Positions 32,504 through 40,096 of a stretch of 45,000 nt of DNA are shown here, piece after piece; the first letter of the stretch is position 1, and each line of letters opens with the position of its first letter. The stretch spans positions 1 to 45,000 of the forward strand of contig JAUCBJ010000111.1 in NCBI GenBank assembly GCA_032718475.1, written 5' to 3'. Source of the stretch: Nemertoderma westbladi. Taxonomy: Eukaryota; Xenacoelomorpha; Nemertodermatida; Nemertodermatidae. The notes under the pieces were generated by a model. It made no database searches. It had not been told where the DNA came from and saw only the letters and a program-made list of their open reading frames with translations. The position numbers and the translations under genes were made by a program.

Positions 32504-32674
32504 CTGCATGGTGTCTCCGTTGTATTTCTTTGCGCAGGCGAGGTAACGCCGCCGTAATAAACTCATAATGTTGTACTCCACGGCCCGGTCTCGTATCAAC
32601 TGGTTGTCCGACTCGTAAATGCAGGTCATGTCGTCCTGGTAACACTCGTCTACCGTGGGTATCCGCGGGTAGCG
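32504..32674 (-). CDS. NDUFB10: NDUFB10, exon 2
   Basis: A 57-codon, phase 0/0 exon between acceptor AATATTTCGCAG and donor GTAATG. It encodes RYPRIPTVDECYQDDMTCIY, ESDNQLIRDRAVEYNIMSLL and RRRYLACAKKYNGDTMQ. This is the core of the family: R-V/I-P-x-I/V-x-x-C-x6-C, then a D-x-x-V-x-x-x-I helix and a third conserved Cys. The C-x6-C pair and the later Cys correspond to the disulfide-forming cysteines of this intermembrane-space-facing subunit. Confidence 0.9.
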
Positions 32675-33318
32675 CTGCGAAATATTAACTTATATTACAA
32701 ATAGTAATTCCAGAGATTTAATTATAATGAAAAAATATAAAATTGTACACGTTAATAATAAGGATAAATGATGTATTGTTCACATGGGCGAATTGAAGTG
32801 CTTAAAATAAGTTATTAAACGAAATAATTAAAATTGTTATATCAACACGAAGGTAGGCCTTTACAATAATAAGGAATATTATTAACAATATTACAATTTA
32901 CCATGTCCGATATCGCACGACCTACTAACTGTACTGTCAGACTGTAGTAGGATGAGCATTTACTCCAGTACTCACAAGAAACTGTGTGTGTGCAACACAG
33001 CCACGGGAAAATAATACTACATAATTATTGTCTGGTTGTAGTGTTAGCATTGGATCGAAGGGAAGTCTTTTCCATGCATAACACGAGCACACTTGCAGAC
33101 TATAGCGGCAAGCCAGTCAACCGCGTAGTTTTTACTCACCTTTTCACCCCACCCCCGGCTCACCCCACTGTTCAGCTGTTAGATAGTTAGTTAGATTAAT
33201 GTTAGATATTACCTAAACCGCGCCCAGCATACAGCGGAAGCCAGGAAGACCTATATAATCGAATCTACCTACCGTATGATATAAGGGATGGTCCTTAACC
33301 AGTTAACTGCCTTATTAC
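32675..33318. other. NDUFB10 intron 1
   Basis: AT-rich intron. The small plus-strand ORF at 32984-33190 has no recognisable feature. No repeat identified. Confidence 0.6.
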
Positions 33319-33633
33319 CTTATGAAAGTAGAAGAACGGTCCGTGTTTCTCCCGCCATTTGAGACGTCGCGAATCCACGAATTCCTTCCACACAATCAGC
33401 GGGTAGTAGTAGCTGTAATAAATTAAATGCCCCGCGAGACGATGTACCTGGGTAACGGGATGCCGGACCACTTCGTCGCCCTTGTACTCCTCGAAGTGCT
33501 CGGAGAGTCCCCAGACCTCCTTGTGCACCTGGTCCCTCGTCTGGTGAGGGGGGCGGCGTTCGTTTCCGACCCCGTCGAACCAGTTACCGGTACGGGGAGT
33601 TTGTGCTACTATCGTCGAAACCGAAATACCCAT
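33319..33633 (-). CDS. NDUFB10: NDUFB10, exon 1
   Basis: 105 codons from ATG at 33633 to donor GTAATA. The last third (YYYPLIVWKEFVDSRRLKWR, EKHGPFFYFHK) matches the segment just before RRVP in homologues (x-WxREFxxxxxxKxxYYYHR). The first 60 or so residues (FDGVGNERRPPHQTRDQ and the following acidic stretch) have no obvious counterpart in the human protein, making the full product 244 residues against about 172. No presequence-like amphipathic helix is evident. The longer N-terminus may be lineage-specific, or the real start may be internal. Confidence 0.75.
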
Positions 33634-34003
33634 TTGTTTCGATCATCCGAAAGTGCGATTTCCGATTGCCGATCACAGGATCAGGGCGACATTTAAATCA
33701 TATAATTATAATAGCCTACCTACAGACCTAACTCAGTAACTCGGTAGTCGCAGTCGGTAGGCCTAAGATTGTTTTTTCTTTTAATTAATTAAATCTGCAA
33801 TTTAGGCCTACAGTACCCAGTCAGTTAGTCAGTGTGGGCCTACCTGCCTACTGCAGTACTGCAGTTACTGAGTTATACAGTCTGACAGTTATGGTTATAT
33901 GATATGATGCCTTATCAGCTTATCAGTATCACTGTATCAGCCATTCAGACTGTCCTGACTATGACGACTGTCCCGTTACTGCGTTATACAAGTAAAGTCA
34001 AGG
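33634..34003. other. NDUFB10 upstream region
   Basis: Contains many short CAGT/AGTCAGT-like and TAGGCCTA stretches but no clear promoter element or gene. Presumed minus-strand promoter for NDUFB10. Confidence 0.5.
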
Positions 34004-34147
34004 ACAAATTCAAATTCAAATTCGTATATTTCTTTCACTTATAACTAAAACATACACGAATTGCACAGATTAACATAGTAAATATTGGCAGCAGAGGCGC
34101 AGGCAATAGCAGAGCTAGTGGAGCCAGGGCCAATGCGTAAGTCATAA

Positions 34148-34214
34148 GTGGGAGGAGGGGGGGGGGGGGTAGGAGGAGTGGGGGAGGAGGGGGGTGGGGG
34201 GGGGGGGGGGGGGT
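34148..34214 (+). repeat. G-rich tract, quadruplex-prone
   Basis: Long G runs (11-18 G) separated by single T or TAGGAGGAG, within the LINE 3' UTR. Could form G-quadruplexes on the plus strand; run lengths may be unreliable. Confidence 0.8.
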
Positions 34215-34424
34215 GCGTTTTGTTGCTCAGATTAGGGTGAATTTAATGAAGTGCTCATGGAGTACAGTATGCTGCAATTTAAGTAGTACCGAGGTGGATC
34301 ATTTCAAACACAGGACGTTATGTCTTGAAAAATAAATGGGGTTATCGCATGGACGTTATGTCTTGAAAAATAAATGGGGTTATCGCATGGCGTGATGTTG
34401 GAATAGAGTTATGTTATCAGAGAT

Positions 34425-36326
34425 TTAAATATAATTTAGAATATGTCGTTTATATGCCTTTGAGAATGAGTTTTTAGAATTTTTGATCTTGATTTCAGAG
34501 GGAACCGAGTTCCAGATGGTTGGGCCCTGATAACGGATAGAGCATTGGGAGGAATCTAATCTAACTAAAGGGACGATGAAGCCAAAAGAGGCAGCTAAGC
34601 GGGTAGAATATCCATGAGAGATTTTTTTAAATAATTTACCGATGGGGGAGGTTGGAAGAATAGTGTTATTATTTGCGTCGTACATAAGTAAGGCGGTTTG
34701 ATGTTTGTATAGAAGGTCAATGGGTAAAATAGATAACGATTTGTAAATAGGGTTGGATGATGAACGGCTGTGAGAAAATGTAATACAACGAATTATTTTA
34801 TTAATTTTGGTACGTAGGGGTTTAAGCGTAGAAGAATGGGTTTTTCCCCAAATTAAGATACCATATAATAGATAGGGGTGGATAAGGGAAAAATATAGTT
34901 GGCGTAAGATATTTAATGGAAAAATGTATCTGAGTTTATAGAATAAACCACCGGTTTTGGAGATTTTTTTAATTATTGAATTAATATGTGACTTCCAGCA
35001 AAGTTTATTATCAACCGAAATACCTAAAAATTTTGTTGAGATTTTAAAATCGATAAGAGTATTATTTATTTGAATTTTAAGATCTGTGGGGTTAAAACGT
35101 TTGTTAGAAAGGATAGTATATTCAGTTTTGGTTAGATTTAAGGAGAGTTTGTTATCAGACAGCCAATCAGAGAGGGTGTTGAGTTCAGAGTTAACAAAGT
35201 CGCTTAGTAGAGGTAAGTTCGAACCAGTGGCGTATAGAGTAGTGTCATCGGCAAAGAGCGTAGTGAAAAGTCGGGTAGCGTTTGGGAGGTCGTTAATGTA
35301 AAGGAGGAATAGGAGGGGGGACAAGGTGGCGCCTTGAGGGACGCCGGTGTTTAGAGGAAGGTAGGAGGATGTATTATTTCCAATAGAAACGCATTGGGTG
35401 CGAGCAGAGAGATAGCTGGAAAATAATTGTAGTGGTAGGCCGCGGATACCATAGCAGGAGAGTTTTTGGAGAAGTATATCGTGGTTAATTGTGTCGAACG
35501 CTTTTTTTAGATCAATATATATTACACAGGAATAATTTTTATTGTCGAGGTACTGGTGTAAATTTTCAATGACGGATAGTAGGGCATGAGAGGTGGTAGT
35601 CTTGGGGCGGAAACCATATTGGCAGGATGAAAGGATCGAGAATTTATGTATGTAGGAGAGAAGCTGCGAGTTAATTAATTGTTCAAAAATTTTACTAAGA
35701 ATTGGCAAGAGAGAGATGGGACGGTAATTATTTCGATCGCAGTGTTCACCTGATTTAAAAACTGGGATAACTTTGGCTTTTTTTAAAGTGTCCGGGAAAA
35801 AACCGTGGGAAATAGCTGATATATTAAAGAGATAACTTAGGATATCAGATAATTGCTTAGCAGCTAGAATAAGTAAGCGAGTTGGAAAAGGGTCATTGGA
35901 GGCAGTGTGTGGGTCTAGTTGTAGTAGTTTATATTCAACTTCAATAGGACAGCTTTCGATTAACGAGAAAGAATTGCGAGGTGGATTTATGTGGCGAGTT
36001 GGTCTGCGTGGTGAAGAGGGAATTGTACTAGCTAGTGATTGGCCAATAGTGGAAAAGTGTTGATTGAATAGATCTGCTATAGAAGTTGGGTCAGTAATTG
36101 TTTCAGTAGAAAGATCAGTTTTAACAGTGAGTTTAGTTGGGAGTTTGGAGGAGTTGTTTCTATTTAGCGCCGAATTTATTATAATCCACGTTTTTTTAAT
36201 GTTACCGGCATTTTCTTGGAACTGTCTGGTGTAGTATTTTTTCTCAGCTGTGCGGAGAATAGAGGTTAATTTATTTCTGTAAACTGTAAAAGTCTTGTGA
36301 TTGCTGGAAGTGGGATTTTTAATATA
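34425..36326 (-). CDS. LINE reverse transcriptase (3' part of ORF2)
   Basis: Copies LINE RNA into DNA at a nicked target. The frame is open from the insertion junction (YIKN|PTSSNHK) to the stop at 34425, about 630 codons, although only the part from 35708 down follows a TTG/ATG-like start. RT motifs in order: NNYRPISLLPILSKIFE, QYGFRPKTTTSHALL, VIYIDLKKAFDTINHDILL (first catalytic Asp), GVPQGATLSPLLFLLYINDL, TLFADDTTLYATG (catalytic FADD), LSLNLTKTEY and FLGISVDNKLCW. This is typical of the L2/CR1/Jockey group. All catalytic acids are present. It is separated from its endonuclease by the inserted Penelope-like element, so it is not expressed as one protein. Confidence 0.9.
   Translation of the reverse strand, partial: YIKNPTSSNHKTFTVYRNKLTSILRTAEKKYYTRQFQENAGNIKKTWIIINSALNRNNSSKLPTKLTVKTDLSTETITDPTSIADLFNQHFSTIGQSLASTIPSSPRRPTRHINPPRNSFSLIESCPIEVEYKLLQLDPHTASNDPFPTRLLILAAKQLSDILSYLFNISAISHGFFPDTLKKAKVIPVFKSGEHCDRNNYRPISLLPILSKIFEQLINSQLLSYIHKFSILSSCQYGFRPKTTTSHALLSVIENLHQYLDNKNYSCVIYIDLKKAFDTINHDILLQKLSCYGIRGLPLQLFSSYLSARTQCVSIGNNTSSYLPLNTGVPQGATLSPLLFLLYINDLPNATRLFTTLFADDTTLYATGSNLPLLSDFVNSELNTLSDWLSDNKLSLNLTKTEYTILSNKRFNPTDLKIQINNTLIDFKISTKFLGISVDNKLCWKSHINSIIKKISKTGGLFYKLRYIFPLNILRQLYFSLIHPYLLYGILIWGKTHSSTLKPLRTKINKIIRCITFSHSRSSSNPIYKSLSILPIDLLYKHQTALLMYDANNNTILPTSPIGKLFKKISHGYSTRLAASFGFIVPLVRLDSSQCSIRYQGPTIWNSVPSEIKIKNSKNSFSKAYKRHILNYI
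36314..36326. repeat. 13-bp target site duplication, left copy
   Basis: GATTTTTAATATA, identical to 37711-37723. The LINE reading frame on both sides reaches this sequence in the same phase (TAT ATT AAA AAT on the minus strand), which confirms it as duplicated target. Confidence 0.9.
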
Positions 36327-36364
36327 TAAATATTAATGACGAGTAAGGGTCTTGAGCCACGTGT

Positions 36365-36874
36365 CCAAGTGTCCAAACGGTCCCGCGTAACCTCCCATCG
36401 TTAGGTAAACTGTTGATCACCAAGTCCGAGCCAACTCTGCCTCTTGGTAATCACTCTTGCAATGGGCCTCGTTGCAAATGCTGCTCGGCCGTTCTAGACC
36501 AGCGCCGGACACCATGGGGTGACCCCATCCATGGGAGATTTAACTGCAAATCATTTAATGTGATATATTTTATCAAATGTAAACTGCATCCACACTTGTG
36601 GTATCTCGGCCAGACAGAACAGCGTTTACATGAGCGCCTCCGAGGTCACCGTAGTGCCATAAATGACGCAGCTGGCAAGGGGCTAGGAGTCGATTTATCG
36701 AGTCCTGAAGTCTTGCTACTGCAACACTTTGTTATTTGTGGGATCGGTGCGCTCAATATTACATGTTCTAAAAGGTTTACTAACCACGAGCGTAGGATTC
36801 ATTCTGAAGCGGTTCTAATTAACTTGCATCGCCCCCCACTTAACACTGTAGTTCCCCGTATTGGTCTGTACTAA
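36365..36874 (+). CDS. Penelope GIY-YIG endonuclease fragment
   Basis: Open frame with NLPSLGKLLITKSEP, then CNGPRCKCCSAVL (the Cys-rich region preceding the nuclease in Penelope proteins), FNVIYFIKCKLHPHLWYLGQ (GIY- and YIG-equivalent strands), LHERLRGHRSAI (catalytic Arg region) and HERRIHSEAVLINLHRPPLN with the metal-binding Glu. The stop is at 36872-36874. In intact elements this nuclease nicks the target for reverse transcription. Here the N-terminal reverse transcriptase part is missing and the frame has no proper start, so it is a truncated remnant, although the nuclease motifs themselves are unbroken. Confidence 0.8.
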   Translation, partial: PSVQTVPRNLPSLGKLLITKSEPTLPLGNHSCNGPRCKCCSAVLDQRRTPWGDPIHGRFNCKSFNVIYFIKCKLHPHLWYLGQTEQRLHERLRGHRSAINDAAGKGLGVDLSSPEVLLLQHFVICGIGALNITCSKRFTNHERRIHSEAVLINLHRPPLNTVVPRIGLY

Positions 36875-37560
36875 AACATGTGAACTTTGTTTTGTATATT
36901 CTACTTAGGATTTTGTATTAATCAGTTTGGTTTTATTTTATATCTTATTGTTTTGCTAACTATGTGGCTCGCCCCACATGCCCGCCTTAATGATAATTTC
37001 ACCTCCAGTCATACAGCTGCTATTTGCTTTTTGAATAGCTGGCCCCTCTGGATATTTACCCTATGGCGTAGTTAGTATTACTCAATCATTCTGTTAGTTT
37101 TATTTAATTAATTTTAAAGATTTTATTACTGCTTTTATTTCTGAGGTTTTTTTTATATGTTTTTATACACATGTCATTCGTATACACTATATCACTGTTG
37201 TTTTATTATTTTATCAGCCTTTATTTGTTTTTATAGATATTCTACTTAATAGCAGGATAGGGTACACCATTGGTTTAGTTTTTATTTACTATTAATTTTT
37301 TAAAAGTTTTTAACATTTTAATACCTTTATTTTAAATTTTGATTTGAGTTAGTTTTGGTGCATTATGAATTTCCGATATAATTTCAAACCATGCTCAACT
37401 TCTTCTACCGGTCTGCCACTTTACACAGCTAATATCTTTATTAAAATAGTCATAACTACTATACAGTACCATAACGGTATCGGTTTTGTATATATCTTTG
37501 TAGGTTTTGAATTGGTTGTTTTAGTTAAATTATATTAATATTGTGTTTAAAATAATATAC
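36875..37560. other. Penelope element 3' region
   Basis: AT-rich non-coding sequence between the endonuclease stop and the hammerhead-like motif. Small ORFs here have no features. Confidence 0.6.
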
Positions 37561-37600
37561 CACTGAAGACGCGCGGGAAGCGTGAAATAGCTATGGTAAA
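37561..37600 (+). ncRNA. Hammerhead-ribozyme-like motif
   Basis: Contains CTGAAGA (fits the core CUGANGA), then CGC-GCGGGAA-GCG able to form stem II, then TGAAAT (core GAAA) and a palindromic ATAGCTAT that could form stem III, probably in a dimer. Stem I and the cleavage site (usually after NUH) are not clear: the base after the stem III candidate is G. Its location near the end of a Penelope-like element fits known hammerheads of these elements. Confidence 0.45.
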
Positions 37601-37620
37601 CTAACAATTTTTATATTAGC

Positions 37621-37655
37621 CGTGGCTCAAGACCCTTACTCGTCATTAATATTTA
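37621..37655 (-). repeat. 35-bp inverted repeat of the Penelope element (right copy)
   Basis: Exact reverse complement of 36327-36361 (core GTGGCTCAAGACCCTTACTC). Perfect match over 35 bp, ending with a mismatch at the next inner base. Confidence 0.95.
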
Positions 37656-37710
37656 TAATTTGAGTATGCTTACGCCACGAAAGGCATCGTTCCATTACAT
37701 TAACTCGCTT

Positions 37711-37723
37711 GATTTTTAATATA
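37711..37723. repeat. 13-bp target site duplication, right copy
   Basis: GATTTTTAATATA, partner of 36314-36326. Confidence 0.9.
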
Positions 37724-38545
37724 GGTACGGTAAAGTTTATTTTTTGTGAGAGTACAATTTATTAGGTTTTCTGTCATCCATGGCTTAAGTGTGATGGAGC
37801 GAAGAGGGACTACGGTGCGGGGAACGTGAGAATAACATAAGTTATTAAGGTCATTGTAAAAGTTGTCGAATTTATCAGAAGCGTTTAAATTGTTAGTCAA
37901 TGTACTGTTGCTCAGAGACTCGATGTCGGAAGTAAATGCAGTTTGATTGAAGTTGGAGTAGTCGAATTTAAATGTTTGTTTAGGGGCAACGAATATAGAC
38001 GGGTATTTTTCAAGAATAACAAAAGTGGGTTGGTGGTCGGTGGTTCCAATTTTACATGAAATTGTTCCAGAAGTAGTGGAGTGGGATGTAATGTTAGTAA
38101 ATATATGGTCGATTAGTGTTTCAGAGTGAATGGTGCGGTTGGATAATTCAGAATGAAAAATTCGAGTGGGTTTGTTGATCAGTTGTACGAATCCGTAAGA
38201 AGACATTAGGTCGACATAGGAAGAGGAATCAGTGTTCGGTTTAAGTAAGTTAATATTCATGTCGCCGGTTATAATAATGTCAAGGTTATTTTTTGTAAAT
38301 TTAGAAAGTGTAGAGTCAAGTAAGGATAGAAAGTCAGCGTGAACAATGGTGTCAGGGCGATATATTGTACCAATTATAAGAGGTTTGGAATTACGGGGAC
38401 GTTTAATTTTAACCCAAGTGCTCTCGAGCCCAGCCATCTGAATATCTGGATAATCGCTGATTTCAAGATCATTTGATACAAAAATAGCAGTACCACCTCG
38501 GTTTAATTTTTTTCTATACGAACGATTGGTGAATTGCGAAAAAAA
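37711..38545 (-). CDS. LINE endonuclease (5' part of ORF2, truncated)
   Basis: AP-endonuclease-like domain that nicks target DNA. The frame is open from the truncated 5' end (FTNRSYRKKLNRGGTAIF) through VGNDLE-like and QMAGLESTWVKIKRP, PLIIGTIYRPD, IIITGDMNINLLKP (Gly-Asp-x-Asn catalytic block), SETLIDHIFTN and GTTDHQPTFV (Ser/Thr-Asp-His block), to the insertion junction at YIKN. The first catalytic residues (Asn and Glu of the N-terminal lobe) are missing because of the 5' truncation, so it cannot be active. It precedes the reverse transcriptase in the same frame once the inserted element is discounted. Confidence 0.85.
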
Positions 38546-38579
38546 AAAAACCTACTAATAATTATGTATTACACGTGTA

Positions 38580-38870
38580 CTCGTTAAATCCTGATGCTGC
38601 CCTGTCTCAATGTTAAATAATTATATATTCTGGAGCATTTATGAGGTACGTAGAGAGCCACTCAAATATTAAAATGAAGAAACCCATATTTGTTATTGAA
38701 TTATATTTTGGTATACGTCGCACTGACATTAAAATTGTAAAAAAATTGAGTGTGTCGATGAATTTTTCTTCTCAAATTTCGCCCAATCCTTTTCTGCTTC
38801 GATCCTGTTTCGTCGGTTGTGTAACAACACTTTTTTTGCCATAGGGGAAAAGTGCTTGGGGTATATTTGA
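38580..38870. repeat. Dispersed repeat, further copy
   Basis: CTCAATGTTAAATAATTATATATTCT, of which the first 17 bases recur at 32111, followed by loosely similar AT-rich text (CTTTTCTGCTTCGATCCTGT against CTTTTTCTACTTCGATGCTC at 32280). It extends the family seen in NDUFB10 intron 2. Confidence 0.5.
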
Positions 38871-39119
38871 ACCAAAAAGTAACAATTTAAGAATAAACAT
38901 TTTAGTCGGTCGGTTGTCTGTCTGTATATCTTACATTTTGACAGACAGATTGGCAGACAGATATTCCACGATAACTCAAGAACTAAAACAGATCTTTCTA
39001 AGCCGTTTTCAGATTTGAAATCCTCATTAAATTATCTCTACATTCAATTAAAATCAAATTTCTGAAATTTTGAATTGATTGAAGACTTTACGGGCTTAAT
39101 CATGGTTGGAAACTATGGA

Positions 39120-39522
39120 TGTATCTACCATCTGGTGAAAACAAACAAAACCAGCAGAAAGTTATAGAGCGGCAGGCCGCCGGTCTGATTATGCGCAATA
39201 AAAACTGCGCTATTATCCCTCTCCACTACATTATACTGTACGAAGTCTAATCTGGGATAAGGGAAATGATGGTACTAAAAACCGACATGATATTATGAGT
39301 GTTGGCTCAGCAGACTCAAAATGCGTCCAGTGTTATGCAGTCCCACAACCAATTTCCCTACTTAACCATGGATACTCCAAAGATGTAATTCGTGGTTCAA
39401 TAACCAATGTTCCTAATTGGATGGATATCATGAACGCAAACTTTGTGGAGGACGTCTACAGCCTAAGCTACTCAACATTTAGCGACAAACATCGTCGGAT
39501 ACGGGAACATTTTAATGTGTAA
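39120..39522 (+). pseudogene. Unidentified broken ORF
   Basis: Two overlapping frames (QKVIERQAAGLIMRNKNCAI, then after a shift RSLIWDKGNDGTKNRHDIMS, VGSADSKCVQCYAVPQPISL, WMDIMNANFVEDVYS) read as protein-like, with a Cys-x2-Cys pair and a stop at 39520. The break around 39240 suggests a decayed coding sequence, perhaps from a mobile element given its surroundings. I do not recognise the family. Confidence 0.35.
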
Positions 39523-40096
39523 AGGAAATCGAATATGCACAGCTGGATGTTGGATCACGGAACTCTAGAACTCTCAGCGATACGGTACTAAGAGGTCCCC
39601 ATATATGCTGCATGATCGCCGTAACAACCCTTCTATCTTGAGAACTGACTCGGTTCGGACTCGGTTAGGGTCTAATAATCTATATCAAATATATAACTTT
39701 TAGCACTGAACGACGCCCTTTGCCGTACTTAGTGCTTTTTAATGGATTTTAATGTGTTATTGTGTCACTGTGGTTTGTTTTTAATAATTAATAATATATC
39801 AATTTATTTGATTAAAAGCAATGAAATGAAATGATACAATATTCTTGATTGTTATTGTGGCGAAGGTATAAAGTGCAGTACATAAGTGTTCCCAATAAAT
39901 CCATACAGTGCCTTAATGGTGTAACCAGCCCATGCACCCCTTACATACGAAGTAATAGCTAAAGTATAGGAAGAAATAAATTATTAAAGCACAACGAAAT
40001 AAACCAAACAGCACAATATTATATAAAGTATAGATAATCAAAAAATAATACCCGATACTACACTAATACCCCGTTCGGAGACTTTCATTAAAGCAA
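39523..40096. other. Intergenic, with retroelement-like tail
   Basis: Around 39800-39835 the plus strand has AAAGCAATGAAATGAAATGA, a short-unit tail like those of non-LTR elements; it may be the 3' end of whatever left the broken ORF upstream. Nothing else seen. Confidence 0.45.

Larger units (their letters stand above)
36327..37710 (+). mobile_element. Penelope-like element, 5'-truncated, inserted in the LINE
   Basis: 1384-bp insertion flanked by a 13-bp target duplication. It begins with a 35-bp sequence (36327-36361) whose exact reverse complement is at 37621-37655; a further 55 bp follow the right repeat. It carries the end of the Penelope ORF (GIY-YIG endonuclease) but no reverse transcriptase motif, and a hammerhead-like motif just inside the right repeat. 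These are hallmarks of Penelope-like retroelements: C-terminal GIY-YIG, pseudo-LTR or inverted end structures, and hammerhead ribozymes. Confidence 0.8.
34004..38545 (-). mobile_element. 5'-truncated APE-type LINE (L2/CR1/Jockey-like)
   Basis: Minus-strand non-LTR retrotransposon. The 5' end is cut inside the endonuclease domain next to a poly-T (minus strand) run at about 38540. The 3' end is a short GAATTT-type tandem tail at 34004-34024. It holds endonuclease and reverse transcriptase in one open frame, split by a Penelope-like insertion at 36327-37710. The 3' UTR (34025-34424) includes G-rich tracts at 34148-34214 and a 38-bp tandem duplication (34313-34388). Absence of stops on both sides of the insertion suggests recent activity. 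Confidence 0.85.

Noticed and set aside
33424-33458. 35-nt intron (GTACAT...TTACAG) inside NDUFB10 exon 1
   Set aside because: Removing it shifts the frame and destroys the conserved YYYPLIVWKEF segment; reading through keeps it.
37139-37417. Possible other coding regions in the Penelope insert's AT-rich part
   Set aside because: Only short ORFs with no motifs; most likely the element's 3' non-coding region.
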